64,000 bases of DNA from an uncultured Draconibacterium sp. (GTDB lineage Bacteria > Bacteroidota > Bacteroidia > Bacteroidales > Prolixibacteraceae): assembly GCF_963677565.1 (NCBI RefSeq), contig NZ_OY781981.1, forward strand, positions 3,340,001 through 3,404,000. The letters are read 5' to 3'. A program made the position numbers and the translations under genes. The notes below the pieces were generated by a model. That model saw only the letters and a list, made by a program, of their open reading frames with translations, did not search any database and had not been told where the DNA came from. Below, piece by piece: positions 1 through 8,796 of this stretch. Position 1 is the stretch's first letter. Each line of letters starts with the position of its first letter.

Positions 1-1492
1 ATCGCTGAATCAATCCTTTTTGCACGACATGTTTCCCCGGCTTTACGCCATGTCGATAACCGATGAAAATGCGCCAATTCCCAACGAGCCCTACACGCCT
101 TTTGTTGAGCAGATCATTCTTGATTATTCGGCATCGGCAACTTTTGCACCGGGCGATAAAAAGAATACCCGAGAATTTCAACTGTTTCACGAGCACCCGT
201 TTGGGCAAAGAGAAGAAGGTTTGCTTTTGAAAAATGATGATTCGGAACTATTTGTAGTGCCTGAGTATTGCAAAGGTGGAAACTTATATATCGGGCTGGA
301 AAATGCTATACCACAACAAACCGTTTCGCTCTTGATTCAGGTGTTGGAAGGAAGTGAAAATCCGGATTTAGAGTCGTTTGTTGGAAAACAACATGTGGAG
401 TGGGATGTGCTTTGTTCAAACTGTTGGCAGTCGCTGGATTCAACAATGATTATTTCAAACAACACAGGAAACCTACTTAAATCAGGAATTCTGAAATTCA
501 GTTTACCCAAAGAAGCAACTTCAGATAATACCTTATTACCTGCAGGTTATACATGGCTGCGTGCACGGATTCACAAAAAATATAATGCGGTATCAAAAGC
601 TATCGGAATTCATGCACAGGCTGTTCAGGCTTCTTTCGAAAACAACAATAACAACCTCCAACATTTAAACGACGGATTACCTGCACAAACGATTTCAAAA
701 ATGGTGAATCGTATTCCCAAAGTGAAAGGACTTACTCAGCCTTACAATTCGTTTGGAGGAAAACCGCAGGAAAGTGATGAGGCCTATTACCGCAGGATCA
801 GTGAACGGTTGCGTCATAAAAATCGCGCCATCACCATTTGGGATTACGAGCATCTGGTATTGCAAAATTTCCCCGAAATCCATAAGGTAAAATGTTTGTC
901 GCATACCTGTACAAAAATTGTCGGTAACAAACGACAAACAAAATACCTGGCACCTGGAAATGTGGTTGTGGTTGTAATACCCGACATAGTGAATAAGAAT
1001 GTATTCGATGTTTATCAGCCACGCGTTAGCAAAGCTACCCTGGTGAAAATTCAACAGTACCTTTCAAAATTGAATTCGAAGTTGGTGCAAACCGTGTTAA
1101 TCAATCCGGAGTACCAAGAATTGCGAGTTGATTTAAAGGTGAAATTCCACAAAGGTTACGACGAAGTTTATTATAAAACAGTATTAAACGATGACCTTAC
1201 AAAATTGCTCTCGCCATGGGCTTTTGACCACACTGCGCCTATTCGTTTTGGTTTGTCGTTGCACAAAAGTGTGCTTATAAACTATGCCGAACAGCTGGCT
1301 TATGTTGATTTTATTACCGATGTGCGGCTGTTTCAAAAAAATGCAGCAAGCGGAATTGAATCAGAAGTAAATGTTGCAGCCCCGTCGAGCCCCGAGGCAA
1401 TCCTGGTATCGGCGAAAGAACACAGTGTAAAAGATATAGAAAAAGATTGTTTAAATAAAGTTATTGAACCTGCAGAAACATGTCAGAAGTAA
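1..1492 (+). CDS. Baseplate J/gp47-like protein of an eCIS (5' truncated by window edge)
   Basis: This is the C-terminal part of a contractile-injection-system baseplate wedge protein. The reading frame is already open at base 2, so the first ATG at 20 is probably internal and the gene begins outside the window. Counting from that ATG, residues 80-110 carry a lipoprotein-free beta-rich stretch (VPEYCKGGNLYIGLENAIPQ). Residues about 245-290 carry the block GGKPQESDEAYYRRISERL, followed by RAIT..DYE.LVLQNFPEI..VKCL. From knowledge of the family, this is typical of large baseplate-J proteins in Bacteroidota injection systems. The end overlaps the next gene by 13 bases, which indicates tight co-translation. 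In the mature particle it would connect the sheath to the spike complex. Confidence 0.8.
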   Translation, partial: SLNQSFLHDMFPRLYAMSITDENAPIPNEPYTPFVEQIILDYSASATFAPGDKKNTREFQLFHEHPFGQREEGLLLKNDDSELFVVPEYCKGGNLYIGLENAIPQQTVSLLIQVLEGSENPDLESFVGKQHVEWDVLCSNCWQSLDSTMIISNNTGNLLKSGILKFSLPKEATSDNTLLPAGYTWLRARIHKKYNAVSKAIGIHAQAVQASFENNNNNLQHLNDGLPAQTISKMVNRIPKVKGLTQPYNSFGGKPQESDEAYYRRISERLRHKNRAITIWDYEHLVLQNFPEIHKVKCLSHTCTKIVGNKRQTKYLAPGNVVVVVIPDIVNKNVFDVYQPRVSKATLVKIQQYLSKLNSKLVQTVLINPEYQELRVDLKVKFHKGYDEVYYKTVLNDDLTKLLSPWAFDHTAPIRFGLSLHKSVLINYAEQLAYVDFITDVRLFQKNAASGIESEVNVAAPSSPEAILVSAKEHSVKDIEKDCLNKVIEPAETCQK

Positions 1493-4242
1493 ATAAACAT
1501 ATTACCATACCGAAAGAGGTGAACTCCGGCAACGAACTGGATTATCAATTTCTGAAAGAGAAAGGGCAAGAGTACATCGAGAAGTTGTCCGGTAGCATCT
1601 GGACGGATTACAACACGCATGATCCGGGGATTACGATTCTCGAGATGTTGTGTTATGCCATAACCGATCTTGGAGCACGCATTTCTTTACCTATTGAAGA
1701 TTTGCTGGCTCCGGCTGACAGCTCTAAATCAATCGAAGACCAGTTTTTTAACGCCTTGCAGATTTTGCCGTCGAAACCGGTTACTGAAAATGATTACCGC
1801 AAACTGTTAATCGATATTGACGGGATTAAAAACTGCTGGCTTCAGAAATACGAAAAAACAGTTTATGTAGATTGTAAAAACGATCTGCTGTCCTACGATC
1901 CCGACGATTTTAATGCTGTTGATGATGATCTGCGAAGGGATTTTCAATTGAATGGCTTGTACAAACTTATTGTGGATTTTGATGAACTGAACGATTCTGA
2001 TTTCCCGAAAAAAACAATTAAGGATGCTGAAATCGCACGTTTAACAAATTTGATTTTTTCACGCTATCACGAAAACCGGAATCTTTGCGAAGACCTGATT
2101 GACGTATCGGAAGTGGAAACGCATGCCATTGAAGTGTGTGCAAGCATTGAGGTTGAACCGGATGCTGACGAAGAGTTGGTTCACGCCAAAGTGTTGCGCG
2201 CCATCGATAAGTATTTTTCTCCCGATTTGTGGTTTTATTCCCTTCAGCAAATGTTGGACAAAGGTTACACTACTGATCAGATTTTTGATGGTCCGACACT
2301 CGAGAATGGATTTATCGACCCGGAAGAGCTGGAAAATGCACGACTGAGGACGGAGGTGCGTTTGTCGGATTTGATGCAGCTGATTATGAAAATTGAGGGT
2401 GTAAAAGTCATAAAAGATATTTCAATAAACGACTGTCGTGATACGGAAAATAAAAATGATGGCTGGCTGATTTGTATTCAACCCGGAATGAAGCCAAAAC
2501 GCTGCGACACCAGTGCGTTTAGTTATTATAAAGATGTACTTCCGCTAAATGTAAACAGCAAAAAGGTAAAAGATTATATGCAGCAACTGGAAACCGGGGA
2601 ACAGGAAAAACAGGCCTTGGCAAAAGTTGGAATGGAACTGTTGGTGCCAAAAGGAAGTTTTTTGAATGTTGGAGATACTACTACCATTCAGAATGATTTT
2701 CCTGAAACGTATGGAATTGGAGAGGTTGGTTTGCCATCGCGGGCTACTGAAGCACGCAAAGCGCAGGCCAAACAATTAAAAGGCTACCTCTTGTTTTTTG
2801 ACCAGGTTTTTGCCACTTATTTTGCGCACCTCGACAAAGTGAAAGATCTGCTATCGGTGGATAACAAATTGGCGAAGACTTATTTCACACAGGCTGTAAA
2901 AGATCTGGAAGGTTTTGTCGGTCTGGTTACGGATTATCCACTCGCAGATGATGAAATACTCACCCAAAATTTGCTGGCAGAACTCGACGATAACATCACC
3001 CGCAAAAATGAGTTGCTCGATCATTTAATTGCCCGTTTTGCTGAGAAATTCAGCAAATATTCATTTTTAATGAAGGAGATTTACGGTGCTTACGCCGATC
3101 AGGCAATAATTAAAGCGAAACAAAAATTTCTTTCGGAATATGGCGAGATAAAAAATAGCGACGGAAGCACCAAAAACAAAGGAATAAGTAACTGGAGAGG
3201 AAGTGCTTTTAATTATTTCCAACGTCCGCCGGAAGAGCTTTGGGATACCGAAAATGTGGCAGGTTCGCAAAAACGTATTGCACGTTTAAGTGGTGTCAAG
3301 GATTTTAAACGCCGTAATCTTTCAACTTCGTTCATCGAAACGTACACGCTAACGAATTCAGATGGCAAAGAAGTTTTTCGCTGGCACATTAAAAATAAAG
3401 ATGGCATTTACTTCCTGTCTTCCACTGAAGAATACAACACGCGCGCTTTTGCCGAGGACGAGCTTTACCAGACCATTGTAAAAATTATAGAAACTCGCCC
3501 GGAAACGGTAGAGGACATTTTTGCACAGGGCGTGGAAGATGAAAAGGAAGTGGGAAATTTTGAAATTCAGGTGTCGCCAACCGGCAAATATTCGTTTGAT
3601 GTTATAAATCTAAACGCCGATCCGAATAGTACCGACCGGATAATTGCCAGGCAGTTTTTGTATTACGATACTGCCGAAGAACTGAAAGCAGCAATTCTGG
3701 AAATGATCGAATTTTTCACGCAAGAATTTATCGAAGAGGGGATGTTTATTGTTGAACACATATTGTTGCGCCCCGATGTAACCAGCAACAACGGATTACA
3801 AAAGCAATTTATGCCTGTTTGCACGAAACAGTGCACCAGCTGCGAACCTGTTGATCCGTATTCGTATCGTGTAACAGTTGTTTTACCGGGTTGGACGCAC
3901 CGCTTCCGGAATATGGATTTCAGAAACTTTATGGAAGAACTGATCCGAAAAGAATTACCTGCACACGTGCTCGCACGCATTTGTTGGATTGGCGAGCGTG
4001 ATAAACTTGTTCCGGATGAGGAAAATGAGATGATACTTTTTGAAGAAGCTTATCACGACTTTTTGTTGGCAAAAACAGGTTCGGGGCAAGAACAGGATGA
4101 AGCAAAACTCAAAAAATTAATTGAGATACTTTCTGAACTGAACACGATATATCCAACCGGAAGACTTATCGATTGCGACGATGATGAAGATTTGCTGGGT
4201 GGAAAGATTGTTTTAGGCCGCACAAATATTGGAAACCTTTAA
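1480..4242 (+). CDS. Large eCIS baseplate component (920 aa)
   Basis: Probably a second baseplate wedge protein of the injection system, in the position of Afp11/Afp12-type genes. Residues 41-55 read WTDYNTHDPGITILE, a hallmark of gp6/gp7-like baseplate proteins in contractile systems; residues 56-70 continue with an ITDLG.R motif. A cysteine-rich patch (CTKQCTSCEP, about residues 782-791) lies before a conserved C-terminal region containing LPGWTHRFRN and LPAHVLARICWI. There is no signal peptide or membrane segment, as expected for a cytoplasmically assembled particle. It overlaps the upstream baseplate gene and is followed by the next gene after 10 bases. The baseplate assignment rests on the motif and the neighbours. 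The exact T4 or Afp equivalent is uncertain. Confidence 0.72.
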   Translation: MSEVNKHITIPKEVNSGNELDYQFLKEKGQEYIEKLSGSIWTDYNTHDPGITILEMLCYAITDLGARISLPIEDLLAPADSSKSIEDQFFNALQILPSKPVTENDYRKLLIDIDGIKNCWLQKYEKTVYVDCKNDLLSYDPDDFNAVDDDLRRDFQLNGLYKLIVDFDELNDSDFPKKTIKDAEIARLTNLIFSRYHENRNLCEDLIDVSEVETHAIEVCASIEVEPDADEELVHAKVLRAIDKYFSPDLWFYSLQQMLDKGYTTDQIFDGPTLENGFIDPEELENARLRTEVRLSDLMQLIMKIEGVKVIKDISINDCRDTENKNDGWLICIQPGMKPKRCDTSAFSYYKDVLPLNVNSKKVKDYMQQLETGEQEKQALAKVGMELLVPKGSFLNVGDTTTIQNDFPETYGIGEVGLPSRATEARKAQAKQLKGYLLFFDQVFATYFAHLDKVKDLLSVDNKLAKTYFTQAVKDLEGFVGLVTDYPLADDEILTQNLLAELDDNITRKNELLDHLIARFAEKFSKYSFLMKEIYGAYADQAIIKAKQKFLSEYGEIKNSDGSTKNKGISNWRGSAFNYFQRPPEELWDTENVAGSQKRIARLSGVKDFKRRNLSTSFIETYTLTNSDGKEVFRWHIKNKDGIYFLSSTEEYNTRAFAEDELYQTIVKIIETRPETVEDIFAQGVEDEKEVGNFEIQVSPTGKYSFDVINLNADPNSTDRIIARQFLYYDTAEELKAAILEMIEFFTQEFIEEGMFIVEHILLRPDVTSNNGLQKQFMPVCTKQCTSCEPVDPYSYRVTVVLPGWTHRFRNMDFRNFMEELIRKELPAHVLARICWIGERDKLVPDEENEMILFEEAYHDFLLAKTGSGQEQDEAKLKKLIEILSELNTIYPTGRLIDCDDDEDLLGGKIVLGRTNIGNL

Positions 4243-4252
4243 TTGAAAAGCG

Positions 4253-6871
4253 ATGGAATCGAAATTAGCAAAAATAACAACCGGCTACCACACTTTTGTC
4301 GAAAACCAGGTATTGACAGCAGAGCAGCTGAACGAGTTTGTAACCTATCTGGATGACCAGAGCAGACTTTCGAAAGTGTTTCTGCATGGCGTTGGAATCG
4401 TCTGTGGTTTTTCAGTTAATAGGCATCAGGCGGTTGAAAATGGTTCGCTGGATAGCAATTCCGACAGTACCGTTGAAATCGGGCAGGGAGTTGGTGTTAC
4501 TACTGATGGCGACCTGTTGCAACTGATGCAGACATCGCAGCTAATTGAAGACTCGATTATTTATACCCATTATAAAAAATTTACCGACGAACTTGCGGAA
4601 TACGATCCATTCAGAGCGGATGATGAAGTAATTGACATGTGGGAGCTTTTCACCGAAAGTGGCGATAACAGGGTTAAACTTAACAACTTGAAACTGGAGG
4701 ATAAAATTGTTTTGCTTTACCTGGAATCGTATGAAGATGGTGGAAATTTGTGTACCAGTATCGATTGCGATAACCAGGGAATAAAACAAGTTCAGAAATT
4801 GAGGGTTCTGCTGGTTAATGAAAAAGGTGCCGAACAAATTGCGAAATCCGATCCGGTTTTTATTTGGCACAACGTTGCCGGATTGTATACGCAACTTCCG
4901 GAAATAAAACTGCCACGAATCAACTTACTGAATGTAAATAGTCAGTCGGCCTTGCGTCAACGATTTTTAGAAGCTTTTTCGCAAACCATTATCGCTAATC
5001 TAAAAGATGGTTTCGAAGCTATTTTGGAGTTGTTTGGATTGCCTGATATTTCGACAAAAATCGATGAGTTATTAAAGCTCAATCTCAACAAGATCAATTC
5101 AATTGTTGATTTTCAATACCGTTACGATTTACTGGCTGATTTGATTGATACCTACAACGAGATAAAAAAATTACTACTGCATATAAATGTAGAATGTTCG
5201 CCTGCAATCGATTCATTTCCAAAACATTTGCTACTCGGCCGACTCCACGAAACTGAGGCGTACAAAACTTTTCGTCACCGGGTTTACAAATCTCCGTTAT
5301 CAGCGAGCGAACAGTTTAACCGGAATAAGATTCGGAGCCTGATTGCAAGAACAAATGTGTTGTTAACTAATTATCAGGTTGATTTAAACGAAAGTGAGCA
5401 GGCCATTCGTATTACACCTTCGCAGCTCAATGGAGAATTAGGCAGCCGGGCTATTCCGTTTTATTACGAACTGAATGCCGGATTTCTGAAAGCATGGAGT
5501 TTTGAAAAAACATCGAACCTAAAACAAAATTATAATCTCAGCTATACCATCAACAAACTGGAGAATGTTTCGGAGGTTCAGAATCCTTTAAAATTCAGTA
5601 CCGATGAATTTAACTTCTTCCGTATTGAAGGGCATTTGGGACTGGATGCTGAAGAATGCGAAAATCAGATTAACAGTTTGATTCACGCCAACGGTTTGGA
5701 TTGCAACTGCCAGATACTTCCGCTTGATGATGCCGATAATCCGTTTGCACAGTTTGTGAAAAAGCACCCGCAAGTGGAACATCGGGGAGGAGTTGTGAAA
5801 GGTGGAACTTTTCTTTTGGTGGCTGAAGAAAATAAGGTCGTAGCCGATTTATTTCTTCCTTATCGCGTGCAGGAAGAATCGGCAAAACACGATTGCTGTT
5901 CGCTTATGGAATGTACCTACCCTTGGATCAGTTCGCTGAAATACCTGAATAATCTGGCCCGCAGTACAAAAGGTACACAAAGCCGAAACAAACTAATGCC
6001 CAAAGAATATGTACTGCAGGTTCTTGAATATCGGATTAATGGTCAGAATTTGCTCGGAAGTCGTGGTACGATAATTCGTATTCCTTTGCAACAAATATTT
6101 TTCAGGCGAATTCACGCCATTACCGAGGCATTGAATACCCGGTTTGATAAAGGTGTGGTTTTCGATTTTAACGAAAGCCAGAAACGTTTTGTAATTACCC
6201 GCGCAAAAGAAGATTCTTTTGTTATTCGTTTGCGCGATATAACATTGAGTTATCAGAATCCGATTTACACTTACAGCAATAAAGGAATGTTCCGCAATAA
6301 CCTCGTATTTAGGGCTGATGCCATGAGGTGCCGCGATTTGAAAAAGTATAATCCGACATTTTACGAGGCGCTGCAGGATAAAATTGCTCCGGTAAATAAA
6401 GATGATGACTACGGAAAGTTCAACGACAAATGGGCAAAATGGAATTTGCTGAAAGAACGTATTGTAACGCATCCGGAAATTGTACGGTTAAAACTCACTC
6501 GCATGATAACTAGTGAAAGTCAATTGCCTTCAGAAATAAAAGGTAGGTTGAGAACTTTAAAAGCCGATTTCCAGGGAGTGAGTGAAACGCAACTTCAGTT
6601 TAAACTGGATGGCGACTGGGTTAACGGCGATTGGGTGAATTCAACAATTTTAGATTATTACAAAGCGAATAAAAAGAATACACACGATGATTTGGTTTTG
6701 TTTGTTCAGCTAAGGAAATTTCTGCACAGCGAAACGGGTGTGACAAAACTTTCTATTTATGTCACAAATCAGCCATATGATAATGTTTTTGATGAACTAA
6801 TTGAAAGCTACACTGGCTTTGCTGATATCTATTTTGGTACACCTTCGGGAGAAAATGCGATAGATCTTTAG
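4253..6871 (+). CDS. Large conserved eCIS-associated protein of unknown role (872 aa)
   Basis: An 872-residue soluble protein between baseplate and tape-measure genes. Its N-terminus (residues about 16-53) has the pattern QVLTAEQLNEF..YLDDQSRL followed by LHGVGIVCGF. Shortly after comes IGQGVGVTTDGDLL. I recognise this arrangement from Bacteroidota eCIS clusters, where the protein is usually left unnamed. No catalytic motif, signal peptide or transmembrane helix is visible. By gene order it is likely to be structural: a peripheral baseplate component, or a fibre-like component with a role similar to Afp13. That role is inference. The gene starts 10 bases after the preceding stop and ends two bases before the next ATG. 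Confidence 0.6.
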   Translation: MESKLAKITTGYHTFVENQVLTAEQLNEFVTYLDDQSRLSKVFLHGVGIVCGFSVNRHQAVENGSLDSNSDSTVEIGQGVGVTTDGDLLQLMQTSQLIEDSIIYTHYKKFTDELAEYDPFRADDEVIDMWELFTESGDNRVKLNNLKLEDKIVLLYLESYEDGGNLCTSIDCDNQGIKQVQKLRVLLVNEKGAEQIAKSDPVFIWHNVAGLYTQLPEIKLPRINLLNVNSQSALRQRFLEAFSQTIIANLKDGFEAILELFGLPDISTKIDELLKLNLNKINSIVDFQYRYDLLADLIDTYNEIKKLLLHINVECSPAIDSFPKHLLLGRLHETEAYKTFRHRVYKSPLSASEQFNRNKIRSLIARTNVLLTNYQVDLNESEQAIRITPSQLNGELGSRAIPFYYELNAGFLKAWSFEKTSNLKQNYNLSYTINKLENVSEVQNPLKFSTDEFNFFRIEGHLGLDAEECENQINSLIHANGLDCNCQILPLDDADNPFAQFVKKHPQVEHRGGVVKGGTFLLVAEENKVVADLFLPYRVQEESAKHDCCSLMECTYPWISSLKYLNNLARSTKGTQSRNKLMPKEYVLQVLEYRINGQNLLGSRGTIIRIPLQQIFFRRIHAITEALNTRFDKGVVFDFNESQKRFVITRAKEDSFVIRLRDITLSYQNPIYTYSNKGMFRNNLVFRADAMRCRDLKKYNPTFYEALQDKIAPVNKDDDYGKFNDKWAKWNLLKERIVTHPEIVRLKLTRMITSESQLPSEIKGRLRTLKADFQGVSETQLQFKLDGDWVNGDWVNSTILDYYKANKKNTHDDLVLFVQLRKFLHSETGVTKLSIYVTNQPYDNVFDELIESYTGFADIYFGTPSGENAIDL

Positions 6872-6873
6872 TT

Positions 6874-7245
6874 ATGAGAAAGTCTATAATTGATACTGAT
6901 TGGAAAACTTTAGGGGCTGAAAAGAAGAGTTCAGATTTAAGGCTTACGAAGGCTGGAAAAAATGAGTTTACTGATGTAATCAAATATTTTTCAGTCAAGC
7001 ATAACGTAGAAGATGGGTTTTTCTTACAGGCACAAAATAAAAAAGGATATCAGTCGCAAAAATGTATACGTCGAATGATATCCCGATGGGCAAAAAACAC
7101 TTTGAAAACTGTACTAAACTTAACAGACATAAATAAGACCGCTAACGCTTTGCACTATCATCGCTATGTCAATAAACCCAGTAATTCATCTCTGAATCCT
7201 ATAGTACCAAAATTAGGCTATTTGGAGGTAAAAAGCAAATGGTAA
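6874..7245 (+). CDS. Orphan basic protein in the eCIS operon (123 aa)
   Basis: I do not recognise this protein. It begins two bases after the preceding stop and lies in the same operon, 14 bases before the tape-measure-family gene. The product is strongly basic, with many Lys and Arg (for example QKCIRRMISRWAKN), and has no signal peptide or membrane helix. It could be a small assembly factor or a lineage-specific accessory protein. Its codon use looks more AT-rich and less regular than in the flanking large genes, so a weakly conserved or recently acquired gene is possible. Position and spacing support it being real; the sequence itself says little. Confidence 0.5.
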   Translation: MRKSIIDTDWKTLGAEKKSSDLRLTKAGKNEFTDVIKYFSVKHNVEDGFFLQAQNKKGYQSQKCIRRMISRWAKNTLKTVLNLTDINKTANALHYHRYVNKPSNSSLNPIVPKLGYLEVKSKW

Positions 7246-7259
7246 GCACTTAAAATAGA

Positions 7260-8792
7260 ATGTATTCCGAAAAAAAACATATCATCGAAAAAGTTTGTCT
7301 TGAAGTTAATACTTCAAGTGAAAAAGAAGCACACCGAATTCAACGTAATGCTGAGGTTTATATACAAAACAAACTGTTTCCACTCTTAGAAAAACTATTT
7401 GATGAATTTGATTCCGGAACAGATATTATACGCTTTGATCAGCTGGATATTGACTTTTCATTAGAGAATTGGCAAGATGAGGATACACTAAAATTAAAAC
7501 TTACAGAAACGCTTCGCACGCACCTTAATGGTCAGAGAGGTCCCGTTGAGATGAAACCGGATACAGTAGGAAAGTTCAAACAAGCTGAACCAATAAAACA
7601 GCTTATTGATCCGGAGCAAAACCACCAGGCTGCTTTTTTATTTTTTATTGAAAACGGTTATTTGCCCTGGTTTGGCAAGCAGGAATATATTACGGAAGTT
7701 ACTTCCCCTGAAAAATGGACAAAGTACTTGCGAAACGACAACTTTCTGACTGAACTTAAGGAAGTTTTGCGTACCAAAAATATGGCTGTTGAACGAATGG
7801 TGTTTCAGTTCTCGAATGAGGTTATGGTTGACTTTGTGGTGGTATGTAATGTTCTGATAGTAAGAGATAAATCCAGGCTTTTGGATTTCATTGACAACTC
7901 AGAATATAATTTTCGAAATAATTTTTTGAAATGTGTGCTGATGTTTTTGGTTCAATCAGCCGACAATAAAGAATGTTTAGACAGACTGATAAAAATTCAG
8001 GCTGCAGGAAAGAAATATAAAGCACAGAATATAACTGAATTGATTGAAGAAATGGAGAAGTTGAATTCCGAAATGCGCAGGTATTTTACAGGCGAATCGT
8101 TGGCTTTATTTCTTCCAGATTCAGAAGATGATAGTAGAAAAAGGATAAATGAGTTATTAAAAATAAAAACTGATGTAATATCAGGAAAAGGATCCAATGA
8201 ATCGGTAAATTCTCCTCTTGATAAGAAACCAACCATTCAAAATGAAGAATTTGTTACCGATGAGAAAGAGCCTCTTTTTTTCGGGAAGGACAAACGTGAT
8301 ATCCTGGTAAAAAATGCGGGACTTGTAATTTTGGGTCCTTTTTTTACCACTTTCTTAAAACAGTTTGGCTGGATTGCAGAAACCGGGAAGATAAGGAATG
8401 AAGAAAAGACTAAGGCTATTCAGACTTTGCATTTTCTTGCATCAGGTGATACTGACTTTTTTGAAGGGAATCTGCTGTTTGAAAAGTTTTTGTGCGAAGT
8501 ACCAATCGACATTCCCATTCCCAAAAAAAGTTTGCTAAATGAAGAGGTATTGGATGAAGCCGAAAATATGCTTCGTCAGGTAATAAAACACTGGCCGGCA
8601 TTAAAGAATACCGATTCGAATGGTCTGCGACAACTATTTCTTGACCGGGATGGAAAACTCATTGAGACAGAGCACGGGTTTAAACTGATTGTTGAACGAA
8701 AAGCTCAGGACATATTACTGGATAAATTACAGTGGAATATTTCGCTGTTAAAACTGCCATGGAAAGAAAAATTGTTATTTGTAGAATGGTAA
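7260..8792 (+). CDS. Contractile injection system tape-measure-family protein
   Basis: The N-terminus (HIIEKVCLEVNTSSEKEAHR, then IQRNAEVYIQNKLFP.LEKLFDEFD and IRFDQLDIDF) matches the start of the CIS tape-measure family as I know it in Bacteroidota: a short beta strand, an amphipathic helix, then a 'leucine-aspartate' strand. The C-terminal third contains LVKNAGLVILGPF and a WNISLLKLPW ending, both usual in the family. At 510 residues it is in the normal range. The protein would set tube length or chaperone assembly. It is preceded by the 123-aa orphan and followed after four bases by the DUF4157 protein. No signal peptide is present, as expected for an eCIS. Confidence 0.75.
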   Translation: MYSEKKHIIEKVCLEVNTSSEKEAHRIQRNAEVYIQNKLFPLLEKLFDEFDSGTDIIRFDQLDIDFSLENWQDEDTLKLKLTETLRTHLNGQRGPVEMKPDTVGKFKQAEPIKQLIDPEQNHQAAFLFFIENGYLPWFGKQEYITEVTSPEKWTKYLRNDNFLTELKEVLRTKNMAVERMVFQFSNEVMVDFVVVCNVLIVRDKSRLLDFIDNSEYNFRNNFLKCVLMFLVQSADNKECLDRLIKIQAAGKKYKAQNITELIEEMEKLNSEMRRYFTGESLALFLPDSEDDSRKRINELLKIKTDVISGKGSNESVNSPLDKKPTIQNEEFVTDEKEPLFFGKDKRDILVKNAGLVILGPFFTTFLKQFGWIAETGKIRNEEKTKAIQTLHFLASGDTDFFEGNLLFEKFLCEVPIDIPIPKKSLLNEEVLDEAENMLRQVIKHWPALKNTDSNGLRQLFLDRDGKLIETEHGFKLIVERKAQDILLDKLQWNISLLKLPWKEKLLFVEW

Positions 8793-8796
8793 ACAA

